A stretch of DNA of 64,000 nucleotides from G965115915 sp965115915 (GTDB lineage Bacteria > Pseudomonadota > Gammaproteobacteria > Eutrophobiales > Eutrophobiaceae). Numbering within the stretch: the stretch's first letter is position 1; each line of letters starts with the position of its first letter. Positions 46,380-56,854 of this stretch are shown here, piece by piece. Both the position numbers and the translations under genes were made by a program. The notes under the pieces are model-generated. The model was not told the DNA's origin. It made no database searches and worked only from the letters and a program-made list of their open reading frames with translations. The stretch lies in the NCBI GenBank assembly GCA_965115915.1, contig OZ220483.1, positions 1,240,001 through 1,304,000 on the forward strand, given 5' to 3'.

Positions 46380-47762
46380 ATGCTCAACCGGGCCCGGCAT
46401 CTGCTATTCCTGATCTTTCGGTGGACATACCGGATCGGACATCCCTACAGATACCGTCTGACTGCCAGTGGACGACTACTTGCAGTATTGCTTGTCTGTA
46501 GCCTGATATTCGCCATCAACACCCATGAGACTCAAGCCTATCAGTTGGCCTGTCTGCTGCTGTCACTGTTTTTGATCGCGGGCCTGAGTCTCCCCCGTAA
46601 CAAGCTGGCACTGAATGCAATACGTATGCTGCCTGATACAGCAAACAATGGCGAAATTTTGACTTATCATTGTCTGTTACTCAGCCACTCTCCGAAAACA
46701 CTGCATAATCTATTCGTGCTGGATGAATTACATTTGAGCTTCCCGGATTTCGACACCTTTCTCGAAGCCAGTCAAAGCGATCACACAAAATATAATTTCT
46801 TTGACCGATTCACAGCCTACCCAAAACTGCTTGCACTGATCCGGCAACGACGCGGCGGTTTTGCCGAACCCGGGTGGATCGACACACTACCTGCCAAGAG
46901 TCAGACACAGCTTGACCTGAGGCTGTATCCACAACGCCGGGGATACCTGGAATTCGTCCGCCTGCGAATTGCCCGCTGCGATCCATTCGGACTGCTGCGC
47001 CATTTTACCGACATACCACTTGGTGACTCCTTATTGGTACTACCCAGACAATACCCTCTCGGTAAGCTGGAACTGCCTGATAACAACACCATGCATCGAG
47101 GCCAGTATCTGCCTGACGCAGCCTGGGCAAACATTCTCAATGACGGCGAATTTCTGACCCTGCGTGACTACCGTCATGGCGACCCCATGAGGGCAATACA
47201 CTGGCGCAGTTACGCTCGTCATGGCAATCTGCTGGTACGCGAATACGAGACCGAGAGCATTCGCAATTGCCTGCTGGTGGTAGACAATCTGGAAACCGCA
47301 CGACCGGAATGTTTTGAGCGCCTGCTGTCAGCGGCCGCTTCGCTGCTGCAAGCCCTGCCGGTTGAACATACCAGTGTGTGTCTGCTCGAGTTGGATGGCG
47401 AGTCAAAAAACGGTGTTTCAGGAGAAATCCTGTGCCATTTGGCACACATGAAAATGCGCACCGCAAAACTGCAAGACACAGTGTGCCAAACCATCGCATA
47501 CCAATCCGATTCCGGGCTCAACACCATTTGCCTGCTGGCTGGACTGGATGCCGAACGCCTCTCTCTGTTGCATCAACTAAGTCGTTTGAACAGCTTTGTG
47601 GTCTGCTTCATCATCGCCGACCCTCCACCCGACAGCAACACCCTGAGATCATTCCAAACCCGTTCCATGTCTTGTGTCGGCATACATCCTGATCAGGTAG
47701 AAAACGAACTGTGCCGCCACTATCCACCCGAGGCTGACGTGCGCAGTGAAGTCAATGCCTGA
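46380..47762 (+). CDS. DUF58-domain membrane protein
   Basis: 460 residues: two N-terminal membrane segments (about 33-80) and a DUF58 (von Willebrand-A-like) domain with the R-C-D-P-F-G-L-L-R and DYRHGDPMRAIHWRSYARHG signatures, then the D-N-L-E MIDAS-like region. DUF58 proteins pair with MoxR ATPases and TgpA transglutaminases. Its 3' end overlaps the next start codon (GTG at 47746) by 17 bases. Confidence 0.93.
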   Translation: MLNRARHLLFLIFRWTYRIGHPYRYRLTASGRLLAVLLVCSLIFAINTHETQAYQLACLLLSLFLIAGLSLPRNKLALNAIRMLPDTANNGEILTYHCLLLSHSPKTLHNLFVLDELHLSFPDFDTFLEASQSDHTKYNFFDRFTAYPKLLALIRQRRGGFAEPGWIDTLPAKSQTQLDLRLYPQRRGYLEFVRLRIARCDPFGLLRHFTDIPLGDSLLVLPRQYPLGKLELPDNNTMHRGQYLPDAAWANILNDGEFLTLRDYRHGDPMRAIHWRSYARHGNLLVREYETESIRNCLLVVDNLETARPECFERLLSAAASLLQALPVEHTSVCLLELDGESKNGVSGEILCHLAHMKMRTAKLQDTVCQTIAYQSDSGLNTICLLAGLDAERLSLLHQLSRLNSFVVCFIIADPPPDSNTLRSFQTRSMSCVGIHPDQVENELCRHYPPEADVRSEVNA

Positions 47763-49803
47763 GAGCAGACCACAGATGGCGCCCAGCCAGACGAAAACCA
47801 CGGCGATGCCCTTGCGTCCATTCAGCGAATCTCTCCCCGCCATCCCGTTCCCGTGTCTGGCGGCAGTGCTGCTGCTCTGGGGCTGGCGTAGCGAACTGCT
47901 GATACTGGCGGTACCAATGTCCATGCTACTGGCTGTCCCCGATCACTGTCACTGGCGAGTGCGGTTGGGTCACCGCGATTTCTGTCTGCTGGCCAATGTA
48001 ACTGCGGTAGTCATTCTCATCCTCATGTTGTATCTCACAGAAAAACACGGGGCGAACACAATAATCAGGCTGTTGCAACTCCTGCCACTGCTGAGTTTCC
48101 CACTATTGCTCGCACAATGCTTCAATACCGAATCGCAGATGCGGTTGAGTGTATTCTTTGTGAGCCTGCGCTACCTGGACCAAGCAACCCGTACCGAATA
48201 CGATCATCCCATCGATATACGACTGCCCTATTTCTTGCTAAGCCTGCTGGCAGCGACTATCAACCCGGGAGAGCCAGAGTTGTTTGGCATACTATGCCTG
48301 CTGCTACTGCTGCTACTGCTGCCATATATCGCACCGCGCATAAAACCACCGTGGTACAAGAAAATCCTTGCCATCTGCGCAGTCAGCCTGCTTGGGATTG
48401 GCTTACAATTCTCCGCCAGACACTATTATCCTTTCCATTCCCAACTCCTGTATGAACTAATACAACGATTCCTTTGGCTGCCACGGGACCCGTTAGCCGA
48501 CAGCAGTACTATCGGCAATATCGGCAGAGCGAAAATTTCTGATCGCATCGTGCTCTGGGTCCGGGCCAGAGACATGCAACAGGCGGAGATGCCAATACTA
48601 CTCAAGGAAGCCAGTTATAACCACTACAAATATGCCCGGTGGACAAATACAGAAGAGACTTTCAGCGTGGTTGACAAGGATATCCAACTACAGGGATGGC
48701 TGCTGCGTCCATCGAAACAGTCAAATTTACGGCTGCATATCGGCACCCGTTTGTATCATCCACGTTCCATTCTGGCGCTACCCCTGCGAACGACAACGGT
48801 TTACGCAAAAAACATTCTCTCACTGGAACGCAGTAACCTGGGACAAACACGCGTTGATATCAATCCGGGCTGGCTGGAATACCAGACCCATATCGGCGCA
48901 GATGGCACAGACAGTGCCGTACCGGACGTGCAGTATCTGTCGCTCGTGGACAGGCAAAAGCCACTGTTTGAGGAATTGGCTACCGAATTGCAACTGCGGG
49001 AACTGGATCATGCGGCGGCTGTTGAACGAATAAAACGGTACTTCAGCGAAAATTTCCGCTACAGTTTGCGGCGCGGTCATCGCCATAGAACGGCGAATAT
49101 CCTGGAACAATTCCTGCACCACGACAAAAGCGGACACTGTGAGTATTTTGCAACCGCAACTACCCTGCTGTTGCGCACCATAGGCATCCCCGCTCGTTAC
49201 ACAACAGGGTATGCGTTGTTCGAATCACATCCTCTGGGAAAAGCGTGGATCGTACGCAACAGCCATGCGCACTCCTGGGTACAATACTACCTTGACGGTC
49301 AGTGGCATGTACTGGATACCACTCCAGCCATATGGATACGACAACAGTCGCGTCAATCCTTTTTTACCACCATCTATGATGCATTGGCCTGGATACGCTA
49401 TCTCTATGCGGCCGAAGAAGACTACGGCACAAAACGGCAAAACCCGTACAGAAAATATTTGCCCTGGCTATTGATCCCGCTTCTGGGACTGGCGGCATGG
49501 CGTCTGCGTCGACTACGCTACCAACGCCTGTCTCCCACTACGGAATCGGGCAACCATACTGCCTCCCGCCAAGGAGCGGATTCACCTCTGTACCCGCTAC
49601 TCGCAAACCTGGTCAAGCGCTATGGTCGGAACAAACCGGATGAACCACTGAGTCACTGGATGCGCCGAACCGTCCCTGTAGATTTGCTACCGGATTGGCT
49701 GGCATGCCTGGATCTGCACTACCATTACCGCTTTGGCCCCGATGCTGACACAAGCCTGCGCAAACAACTGGTGGCCCAGGCAAACAGGCTGCGCCTTGAA
49801 TGA
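47746..49803 (+). CDS. TgpA-like transglutaminase membrane protein (DUF3488 plus transglutaminase core)
   Basis: 685 residues, starting at GTG 47746. The first part has about six membrane helices (35-225). A periplasmic transglutaminase-like domain follows with the catalytic triad: Cys in HHDKSGHCEYFATATTLLLR, His in NSHAHSWVQYYL, and Asp in WHVLDTTP. A further membrane helix (YLPWLLIPLLGLAAWRLRRL, about 570) and a cytoplasmic DUF4129-like tail end the protein. Pseudomonas TgpA is essential; this family may remodel periplasmic proteins or peptidoglycan. Third gene of the operon. Confidence 0.93.
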   Translation: MKSMPESRPQMAPSQTKTTAMPLRPFSESLPAIPFPCLAAVLLLWGWRSELLILAVPMSMLLAVPDHCHWRVRLGHRDFCLLANVTAVVILILMLYLTEKHGANTIIRLLQLLPLLSFPLLLAQCFNTESQMRLSVFFVSLRYLDQATRTEYDHPIDIRLPYFLLSLLAATINPGEPELFGILCLLLLLLLLPYIAPRIKPPWYKKILAICAVSLLGIGLQFSARHYYPFHSQLLYELIQRFLWLPRDPLADSSTIGNIGRAKISDRIVLWVRARDMQQAEMPILLKEASYNHYKYARWTNTEETFSVVDKDIQLQGWLLRPSKQSNLRLHIGTRLYHPRSILALPLRTTTVYAKNILSLERSNLGQTRVDINPGWLEYQTHIGADGTDSAVPDVQYLSLVDRQKPLFEELATELQLRELDHAAAVERIKRYFSENFRYSLRRGHRHRTANILEQFLHHDKSGHCEYFATATTLLLRTIGIPARYTTGYALFESHPLGKAWIVRNSHAHSWVQYYLDGQWHVLDTTPAIWIRQQSRQSFFTTIYDALAWIRYLYAAEEDYGTKRQNPYRKYLPWLLIPLLGLAAWRLRRLRYQRLSPTTESGNHTASRQGADSPLYPLLANLVKRYGRNKPDEPLSHWMRRTVPVDLLPDWLACLDLHYHYRFGPDADTSLRKQLVAQANRLRLE

Positions 49804-50376
49804 GGAGTCGGCCTCCCGTTGTAACCCACTCACACTACCAGACAGGTACAGTGGATAACTATTGCACGGGAAGTAACGCTACCCGAACCCTCCTGTGCAT
49901 CTGCTTTCGACAACACAACACCAAATCATTGTGAATCAAAGCCTGTGGATACCCGCGTACACGATGCAAGCCGGCCGGACCCGATCCAGCGTAAACGGTC
50001 CTGACCACTCTCGTAACGCGCCACTGGCAATCACCACGATAGCCCCGCCTTTTGCGATTTTCCTGCCACCACAACCCCATATCCGGCACAACCTTCCACA
50101 AATTATTTGAATTGTTGGCGTTTTTCTGAAACAATCTCACAGACAATTCAAGCTGAATCGTGTCTCTGAGCCCGGTTCGGTCGGGTGATTTTTCGGGTCC
50201 GTATTTTGTTTGCAGACCAGCAAGCTCCAGGCCTGTGTATCAGGCGTTTGTACGGTTGTTCGAACCAGGCGCCCTGTTCGCTGTTGTACGATTTTTTTTG
50301 GGAGATAGAAAGCTGAACCAGCACTCGATCCAAGCTGTGGCTACAGCACTTGGAACACCAGGAGATCTGAACACCG
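49804..50376. other. Long intergenic region before the PP2C-fusion gene
   Basis: 573 bases with no supported gene. An AT-rich stretch near 50100-50135 contains an inverted repeat ATTGTT (50111-50116) / AACAAT (50130-50135) that could be an operator or small hairpin. A T-run (50291-50299) precedes the 5' leader. AGGAGA lies nine bases before the ATG at 50377. Confidence 0.45.
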
Positions 50377-52479
50377 ATGTCGCTGCAATTTGAACTGGCA
50401 GGTGCCCAGATCGATGGGGCCAGAGACTATCAAGAAGACGCCTTCCTCATCACACACATTGATGATGAGGACGGCAACCCCAGTGCGCTAGTCGTCATTG
50501 CCGACGGAATGGGTGGCCATGCCGCAGGAAATGTCGCCAGCAACATGGCCGTGCAGGCATTCAACAAGCATGTCTCGGCAAACTATCCTTCAGACAATAT
50601 CGCGGCCGTACTGCGGGAAGCTGTCATCAAGGCGAACCTCGCTATCCAGGAGACGATCGGTGAAACTGAAGCCCTCGCCGGTATGGGCTGCACCATGATC
50701 GCCGGCCTGCTGGAAAAAAGACATCTCTGGTGGGCCAGCGTAGGCGACAGTCATCTCTATCTGGTTCACGAAAACGAACTGAACAAAAAAAACGAGGACC
50801 ACAGTTACGGTGGCTACCTGGATCGCATGGAGGCCCAGGGCACACCAGTGGAACCACAGCCTGGATACTCCAGGAACATGCTGATGAGCGCCTTGACCGG
50901 TGAGGAAATCAGCGAGATCGATGTGCCAGAAACACCCCATATACTGGAACCCGGGGACCGGGTATTACTGTGTAGCGACGGGATGGACACCCTGAGTCTC
51001 GGGAAAATAATCCAGTTCAGCAACTGGTCGGATTCTCCCAAGGAATGTGTTGCCGCACTGCTGGAAGCCGTAGAAGAAGCAAACCTCCCGAAACAGGACA
51101 ACACCACAGCAGTGCTCGTGGTGATAAAAGGCTCGGAAGCCGCCGCAGACGCAGCGGATATGGAAGGGGAAGAGGAAGAAGACATCACCGAGCCAGAAGG
51201 TCTGGCTGCCCTGAATAAGGATAAATCCATACCCCCACACCCCGCAGACACGCCATCCGTGCCAGAGTTGGATATTGCCTTCCGGACTGTTGATCGGGAG
51301 GTGTCTGAGGAATCAGCCGAGGAAACCGAAGCAACCGCAGGCAAAGCAAAGCTGGTCAAGCTGGCAATCGCCGCAACCGTGCTGATCGTCGCAGGCATCT
51401 GGTTCGCAATGCCGGGAGGAGACAAGGCCAAACCGGATGACGGCGATGAGCTCGGCTCTCTGGTCGCTGAGGCCGATGCCAAAAAGAAAGCCCCGGTACC
51501 AGAGACAAAACCGGAACCGGCCGTCGCACCGGCTCCAGCCAAACCGGAACCGGCCGTCGCACCGGCTCCAGCCAAACCGGAACCGGCCGTCGCACCGGCT
51601 CCAGCCAAACCGGAACCGGCCGTCGCACCGGCTCCAGCCAAACCGGAACCGGCCGTCGCATTGGCCCCAGCCAAACCGGAAGCACCCGTGGTACCGGCCC
51701 CGGCCAAACCGGAACCGGTTGCCCCGACCCAGCCCCCCCCCAGCAGCGTCCTTCAGGACGAATTGAAATCCGGTGGAAAAGCCCCCAGGATGATTGTAAT
51801 CCCCACAGGCAACTTCAAAATGGGGGTGCCTGGCTCCCGCTCCATCAGTACAGAACGCCCCAGACGCGAGGTCAAGGTTACCCGAAGTTTTGCCGTTAGC
51901 GAACGCGAGATCACTATTAGCGAATACGCATTGTTTGCCAACAATGCCAAAAAGAAACTACCAAAGATTCCGCCTGGTGTGGACCCCGAGACATACCCTG
52001 TAACCCACGTGAGCTGGGATAACGCATATAGCTATGTGCGCTGGCTCAGCGAACAGACCGGGCACAGATACCGGCTTCCCAGCGAAGCCGAATGGGAATA
52101 TGCAGCTACCGGAGGCACCGACACACTGTTCTGGTGGGGTACCACCTTTGTCCCGAAGCTGGCCCACTGCATGGGCTGTGAAACAGGCCTCGACCCCAGA
52201 AGACCAACCCAGGTCGGGTTCTTCAAAGCCAATCCCTTCGGTCTATTCGATACCTCCGGAAACGTCAGTGAGTGGGTACACGACTGCTGGCATCCCAATT
52301 TCATCGACGCCCCCAGTTATGCCGAGGTCTGGGAGGGAGGAGACTGCAACTATCGGGTCGTCAAAGGGGGAGCCTATGATGACCCCTCAGATTCCATGCG
52401 GGTAAGTAAACGCAACAAATTCCGCGCCACCCGCGGGTACGACAATATCGGCATTCGCGTGCTGCGCGAACTGAATTAA
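50377..52479 (+). CDS. PP2C-type Ser/Thr phosphatase fused to a formylglycine-enzyme-like domain
   Basis: 700 residues. A PP2C catalytic domain (1 to about 250) has all metal ligands: E20 D21 (RDYQEDA), D43-G44 (ADGMGGH), the aspartate in CSDGMD (about 201) and the aspartate in QDNTTAV (about 242). An acidic linker leads to one membrane helix (about 326-346, LAIAATVLIVAGIWFAM), a Pro/Ala/Lys-rich stalk (about 378-450) of tandem repeats, and a SUMF1/FGE-type domain (about 470-700) with RLPSEAEWEYAATGG, NPFGLFDTSGNVSEWVHD and RVVKGGAYDDP. The FGE catalytic cysteine pair is replaced by Asp and Met, so this is probably a binding module. Topology: phosphatase in the cytoplasm, FGE domain outside. 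No partner kinase is encoded here. Confidence 0.9.
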   Translation: MSLQFELAGAQIDGARDYQEDAFLITHIDDEDGNPSALVVIADGMGGHAAGNVASNMAVQAFNKHVSANYPSDNIAAVLREAVIKANLAIQETIGETEALAGMGCTMIAGLLEKRHLWWASVGDSHLYLVHENELNKKNEDHSYGGYLDRMEAQGTPVEPQPGYSRNMLMSALTGEEISEIDVPETPHILEPGDRVLLCSDGMDTLSLGKIIQFSNWSDSPKECVAALLEAVEEANLPKQDNTTAVLVVIKGSEAAADAADMEGEEEEDITEPEGLAALNKDKSIPPHPADTPSVPELDIAFRTVDREVSEESAEETEATAGKAKLVKLAIAATVLIVAGIWFAMPGGDKAKPDDGDELGSLVAEADAKKKAPVPETKPEPAVAPAPAKPEPAVAPAPAKPEPAVAPAPAKPEPAVAPAPAKPEPAVALAPAKPEAPVVPAPAKPEPVAPTQPPPSSVLQDELKSGGKAPRMIVIPTGNFKMGVPGSRSISTERPRREVKVTRSFAVSEREITISEYALFANNAKKKLPKIPPGVDPETYPVTHVSWDNAYSYVRWLSEQTGHRYRLPSEAEWEYAATGGTDTLFWWGTTFVPKLAHCMGCETGLDPRRPTQVGFFKANPFGLFDTSGNVSEWVHDCWHPNFIDAPSYAEVWEGGDCNYRVVKGGAYDDPSDSMRVSKRNKFRATRGYDNIGIRVLRELN
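51508..51705 (+). repeat. 33-bp tandem repeats encoding a KPEPAVAPAPA stalk
   Basis: Six consecutive 33-base units: four identical copies (51508-51639), one with two changes (51640-51672) and one more diverged (51673-51705). Each encodes KPEPAVAPAPA, giving a proline-rich extended stalk between the membrane helix and the FGE-like domain. Confidence 0.92.
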
Positions 52480-52489
52480 CGGTCGGAAA

Positions 52490-52882
52490 CTACTCCTGGT
52501 CTTGCTCCGCAGACGCCTCCGCATCTGGGCGATCCATCAACTCAACCCATGCCATCGGGGCCTTGTCTCCCGTTCGCGAGCCACATTTCAAGATACGCAG
52601 ATAACCTCCTGGCCGGGATTTGTAGCGTACCCCAAGCTCATCGAATAGCTTGCCGACGATTTGCTGGTCACGCAGACGGGAAAACGCCTGCCGCCGCCTG
52701 GCCACAGTATCTCGTTTGGCCATGGTAATCAATGGCTCAGCAACCCGCCGCAGTTCCTTGGCCCTGGGTACGGTAGTGCGAATCAATTCATGCCGCAGCA
52801 GGGAAACCGTCATGTTTCGAAACATTGCCTTGCGATGGGCACTGTTACGGTTAAGGTGCCTGCCCGATTTTCGGTGACGCAT
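52490..52882 (-). CDS. rplQ: 50S ribosomal protein L17
   Basis: 130 residues beginning [20 protein letters not shown], the L17 signature, with [18 protein letters not shown]. It is the last gene of the alpha operon. Its ATG overlaps the rpoA stop (TGATG), closer than the usual short gap. It ends 10 bases from the convergent PP2C-fusion stop with no visible terminator. Confidence 0.98.
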   Translation of the reverse strand: MRHRKSGRHLNRNSAHRKAMFRNMTVSLLRHELIRTTVPRAKELRRVAEPLITMAKRDTVARRRQAFSRLRDQQIVGKLFDELGVRYKSRPGGYLRILKCGSRTGDKAPMAWVELMDRPDAEASAEQDQE

Positions 52883-53913
52883 CAGATAGACCCTTCTCCT
52901 CCCGCTTTTCCCTGCCTTTCGCTACCCATATACAAGTTCTCCGGAGGCCAGTTTTCCAGTACCATCCCGAGCGAAAGGTTGCGCGTGGCCAACACGGTCT
53001 TGATCTCGGTGAGGGATTTTTTTCCCAGGTTTGGCGTCTTCATCAGTTCCTGCTCGGTACGCTGCACCAAATCCCCGACATAGTAGATATTTTCGGCCTT
53101 CAGACAATTCGCAGAACGAACCGTCAAATCGAGATCATCCACTGTGGAAAGTAAAAATGGCACAATATACGACTCCTGCGACCCCACCTCGGCATCCGCC
53201 GGTGGCTGCTCAGCCTCCAGGTCCGCAAAAACCGACAACTGCGAATGCAACAAACCCGCAGCCTTGCGCACAGCACTTTCGGGGTCGATGGTTCCATCGG
53301 TTTCAACTTCAACAATAAGCCTGTCAAGATCTGTCTGCTGTTCAACACGCGCACTCTCCACTTGATAGGTCACCCTGCGGATGGGACTGAAACTGGCATC
53401 GAGTCGAAGTCGGCCTACCACCTGGGAACTTCCATGGCTGTCCTCTATCAGGGCAGGACGATAGCCCAAACCCCGTTCAACCTTCAGCACCATCTGCAGC
53501 TCACCCGACTTGGTCAAGTTCGCTATCACATGATCCGGATTGCAGATCTCCACATCGTGGTCCCGGCTAATGTCCGAGGCCAGAACAGGTCCCGGGGTCT
53601 TCTTGTACAACCGCAGTTCCGCCTCGTCCCTACTGTGTAGTGCCACAGACAACCCTTTGATATTTAGCAGAATATCTATAACATCTTCTTGTACGCCATC
53701 GATCGTGGTGTATTCATGCAATACCCCATCGATCGCTACCTCCGTAACAGCACAGCCCGACATCGAGGAGAGCAACACCCGTCTGAGCGCATTACCCAGG
53801 GTGTAACCAAAACCCCTGCCCAGAGGCTCAATAACAATTTTGGAACAGGTGTCACTCAGGTTCCTGACCTCAACCTGACGCGGTTTCAAAAGCTCTGTAG
53901 AAGCAGATGCCAT
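52882..53913 (-). CDS. rpoA: DNA-directed RNA polymerase alpha subunit
   Basis: 343 residues from the ATG at 53913 (GAGGAATCAATT upstream). N-terminal assembly domain ([22 protein letters not shown]), a linker, and a C-terminal helix-hairpin-helix domain ([32 protein letters not shown]) that binds UP elements and activators. The frame is open 18 codons further upstream into the rpsD-rpoA gap, which I exclude. The length is slightly above E. coli alpha (329), mainly at the C-terminus (EGSI tail). Confidence 0.98.
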   Translation of the reverse strand: MASASTELLKPRQVEVRNLSDTCSKIVIEPLGRGFGYTLGNALRRVLLSSMSGCAVTEVAIDGVLHEYTTIDGVQEDVIDILLNIKGLSVALHSRDEAELRLYKKTPGPVLASDISRDHDVEICNPDHVIANLTKSGELQMVLKVERGLGYRPALIEDSHGSSQVVGRLRLDASFSPIRRVTYQVESARVEQQTDLDRLIVEVETDGTIDPESAVRKAAGLLHSQLSVFADLEAEQPPADAEVGSQESYIVPFLLSTVDDLDLTVRSANCLKAENIYYVGDLVQRTEQELMKTPNLGKKSLTEIKTVLATRNLSLGMVLENWPPENLYMGSERQGKAGGEGSI

Positions 53914-53932
53914 AATTGATTCCTCTTTCGTA

Positions 53933-54553
53933 TTACTTGGAGTACAGTTCAACAACCAATTGTTCATTGATTTCCTGCGGGAGATCCGCCCGCTCCGGTG
54001 CCGATTTGAATACCCCTTCGAATTTTTCCGGGCTCACACTGAGCCATTCCGGCTGACCCAACTGTTCAACGATTGATAATGCGTGCTGAATGCGAAACTG
54101 GCCTCGAGATTTCTCACACACACTGACTACATCACCTGGCTTTAACTGCGCTGAAGGGATGTTGAGTCGCCTGCCATTCACAGCAATTGCGCGATGGCTA
54201 ACCAACTGCCGCGCCTCGTTGCGGGTACAGCCAAAACCCATGCGGTAAACCACATTATCCAGTCTACACTCCAGCAGTTGCAGCAGATTCTCACCGGTTG
54301 ACCCTTTGCGTCTTGCCGCTTCCCTGTAATACAGCCGGAACTGTTTCTCCAACACGCCGTATATCCGCTTCAATTTCTGCTTTTCGCGCAACTGCATGGC
54401 ATAATCCGACGGACGCTTCCGAGCCATCCCATGCATGCCGGGGGGCTTATCCAACTGACACTTGCTTTCCAGCTTCCGTGCCCTGCTTTTATGCATCAGA
54501 TCAGTGCCTTCCCTCCTGCTTAGTTTGCACTTTGGACCCAAATATCTTGCCAT
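53933..54553 (-). CDS. rpsD: 30S ribosomal protein S4
   Basis: 206 residues: [19 protein letters not shown], then the S4 RNA-binding domain ([40 protein letters not shown]). S4 nucleates 30S assembly and in E. coli represses the alpha operon. It lies between rpsK and rpoA. Confidence 0.99.
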   Translation of the reverse strand: MARYLGPKCKLSRREGTDLMHKSRARKLESKCQLDKPPGMHGMARKRPSDYAMQLREKQKLKRIYGVLEKQFRLYYREAARRKGSTGENLLQLLECRLDNVVYRMGFGCTRNEARQLVSHRAIAVNGRRLNIPSAQLKPGDVVSVCEKSRGQFRIQHALSIVEQLGQPEWLSVSPEKFEGVFKSAPERADLPQEINEQLVVELYSK

Positions 54554-54577
54554 GTCTCTGCTCCGGTAACCGTCCCA

Positions 54578-54967
54578 CTACACTCGGCGCCGCTTTGGCG
54601 GACGACAGCCGTTGTGGGGTATGGGCGTAATATCCGTAATGTTCGTGATCCGAAAGCCCAAGGCATTCAACGCACGAACAGCCGAATCCCGCCCTGGCCC
54701 AGGTCCCCTGACAAAAACCTCCAGGTTCTCCATGCCGTACTCCCTGGCCATCTCCCCGGCCTTGGTAGAAGCAACCTGCGCAGCAAACGGTGTGCTCTTT
54801 CTGGAACCGCGAAAACCACTGCCACCAGCCGTCTGCCAAGATAACGTATTCCCCTGTCTGTCCGTTATCGTAATAATGGTATTGTTAAAAGACGCATGAA
54901 TGTGTGCCAGACCATCAACCACAGTCCGTTTCACCTTTTTGCGAGATTTCCCGGATTTTGCCGCCAT
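54578..54967 (-). CDS. rpsK: 30S ribosomal protein S11
   Basis: 129 residues with [35 protein letters not shown], and [15 protein letters not shown] near the C-terminus; it ends [11 protein letters not shown]11 forms part of the 30S platform and contacts the 3' end of 16S rRNA. Alpha operon. Confidence 0.98.
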   Translation of the reverse strand: MAAKSGKSRKKVKRTVVDGLAHIHASFNNTIITITDRQGNTLSWQTAGGSGFRGSRKSTPFAAQVASTKAGEMAREYGMENLEVFVRGPGPGRDSAVRALNALGFRITNITDITPIPHNGCRPPKRRRV

Positions 54968-54990
54968 CTTGATTTCGCTTCTTCGCTCGC

Positions 54991-55347
54991 CTATTTCTTT
55001 ACCAACCGCTTCGGACCCTTGCGGGTGCGGGCATTGGTACGAGTACGCTGCCCTCTCACTGGCAGACCACGCCGATGTCGAATGCCACGATTGGTCCCCA
55101 GATCCTTCAGACGCTTGATATTCATATTGACCTCACGGCGCAGATCGCCTTCCACCACATATTTGGCCACCTCTGCACGGACCTTGTCCAGAGCCGCCTC
55201 GTCCAAATCACTGACCCGTAAGCCCGGCTCAATCCCTGCCTGCTGACAGATCGCGTCGGCACGCACCCGACCGATCCCGTAAATGTGCCTTAACGAGAGC
55301 GTCAAATGCTTTTTGTCCGGTATATTAATTCCAGCAATACGCGCCAT
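54991..55347 (-). CDS. rpsM: 30S ribosomal protein S13
   Basis: 118 residues: [26 protein letters not shown], and the basic C-terminal extension [20 protein letters not shown] that reaches the P-site tRNA. First gene of the alpha group; only 21 bases separate it from rpmJ, leaving no room for an E. coli-like S4 leader. Confidence 0.98.
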   Translation of the reverse strand: MARIAGINIPDKKHLTLSLRHIYGIGRVRADAICQQAGIEPGLRVSDLDEAALDKVRAEVAKYVVEGDLRREVNMNIKRLKDLGTNRGIRHRRGLPVRGQRTRTNARTRKGPKRLVKK

Positions 55348-55368
55348 GTAATATCTCTCCCTGGTGGT

Positions 55369-55482
55369 TCAGCCTTGTCTCTGCTTGTGTCTGGGATCGC
55401 TGCAGATCACACGCACCGTCCCATGCCGCAGCACGATCCGGCAATTTCTACACATCTTTTTCACCGATGCCCTTACCTTCAT
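55369..55482 (-). CDS. rpmJ: 50S ribosomal protein L36
   Basis: 37 residues: [19 protein letters not shown], ending [10 protein letters not shown]. The zinc ribbon C-x2-C...C...H is complete, so this is the zinc-containing form. The ATG at 55482 lies two bases after the secY stop. Too short for most gene finders, but position and sequence are decisive. Confidence 0.97.
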   Translation of the reverse strand: MKVRASVKKMCRNCRIVLRHGTVRVICSDPRHKQRQG

Positions 55483-55484
55483 TG

Positions 55485-56846
55485 TTAACCCCTGCGCAAT
55501 CGACCATGCGATTTCAAATTCGCCTTCTTCATCAAGCCTTCATACTGGTGCGACATCAAATGCGCCTGTACCTGTGCCATAAAATCCATCACCACAACCA
55601 CGATGATCAACAGTGATGTACCACCAAAATAGAATGGCACATTGAACTCCAGTACCAGGAACTCCGGCAGCAGACACACTCCGGTAATATAAATGGCACC
55701 TGCCAGAGTTAGCCTGCTCAACACCTGGTCCAGATAACGCGCAGTCTGTTCACCCGGCCGCAAACCTGGCACAAATCCTCCGGATTTCTTCAGGTTTTCC
55801 GCTGTCTCGCGCGGATCAAAAACCAGCGCAGTATAGAAAAAACAGAAAAATACAATAAAGGTCGCATAGAGTATCACATAAAGTGGCTGTCCGGGAGACA
55901 TACTGTTCACCAGGCCCTGCAACCAGGATGAGATACCGGTTCCACCACTGCCCTGGCCGAACCAACGCCCCATTGACGCAGGAAACAGAATAATACTGGA
56001 CGCAAAAATTGGTGGGATTACACCGGCCATATTCAATTTCAAAGGCAGATGGCTGGTTTGCGCCGCCATCGCCCGTCGCCCCATCTGCCGACGCGCATAA
56101 TTGACCGTAATGCGCCGCTGCCCACGCTCTACATATACCACAAAAGCGGTTACTCCAATGGCCAGGGCCAATAGCGCAAACAAGCCAAGCACATGCAGTT
56201 CACCTGTGCGTGCAAGTTCTATCGTGCCACCAATCGCACTTGGCAGATTGGCAACGATCCCGGCAAAAATCAGCAGAGAGATGCCATTCCCTATCCCTCT
56301 CTCGGTAATCTGCTCACCCAGCCACATCATGAACATGGTCCCGGTAACCAGAGTCACTACGGTAACCATACGAAAACCGATACCTGGATCCATAACCACC
56401 GAACCCGCAGCAACCTGCTGCCCTTCCAGGGTAACCGCTGCGACAAAAGACTGAAAACTTGCCAGCCCCAATGTGGCATAGCGCGTGTACTGGGTAAGTT
56501 TGCGTCTCCCCATTTCACCTTCCTTGCGCAACTGCTTCAGTCTCGGATCCACCATCGAGAAGACCTGCACCACAATAGCGGCAGTGATGTATGGCATCAG
56601 ACCCAAAGTCACAATAGAGAAACGTTCCAGTGCCCCACCGGAAAACATATTCAGCATATCCAGTATCGTGCCACGTTGCTGATTGAACATCTCAGCCAAA
56701 GCGACAGGATTGATCCCGGGCACCGGAACAAACGCCGTAAACCGATAGACCACCAAAGCAATAAGCACGAACAGCAAACGCTGACGCAACTCCTGGAGTT
56801 TGCCAATACTGGTCAGATCAAACGGTACTGTGGAGTTGGCAGCCAT
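55485..56846 (-). CDS. secY: Preprotein translocase subunit SecY
   Basis: 453 residues with ten membrane helices. SecY forms the SecYEG protein-conducting channel. Characteristic segments are [20 protein letters not shown] (TM1), [11 protein letters not shown] in TM5, the cytoplasmic loop [20 protein letters not shown] and [20 protein letters not shown]. It is the last large gene of the spc operon, with rplO just eight bases upstream and rpmJ immediately downstream. Confidence 0.98.
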   Translation of the reverse strand: MAANSTVPFDLTSIGKLQELRQRLLFVLIALVVYRFTAFVPVPGINPVALAEMFNQQRGTILDMLNMFSGGALERFSIVTLGLMPYITAAIVVQVFSMVDPRLKQLRKEGEMGRRKLTQYTRYATLGLASFQSFVAAVTLEGQQVAAGSVVMDPGIGFRMVTVVTLVTGTMFMMWLGEQITERGIGNGISLLIFAGIVANLPSAIGGTIELARTGELHVLGLFALLALAIGVTAFVVYVERGQRRITVNYARRQMGRRAMAAQTSHLPLKLNMAGVIPPIFASSIILFPASMGRWFGQGSGGTGISSWLQGLVNSMSPGQPLYVILYATFIVFFCFFYTALVFDPRETAENLKKSGGFVPGLRPGEQTARYLDQVLSRLTLAGAIYITGVCLLPEFLVLEFNVPFYFGGTSLLIIVVVVMDFMAQVQAHLMSHQYEGLMKKANLKSHGRLRRG

Positions 56847-56854
56847 ACCCCCCC

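Noticed and set aside
51508..51705. Direct repeats of 33 bases that could suggest a CRISPR array
   Set aside because: The units abut with no spacers and are in frame, encoding a Pro/Ala stalk.
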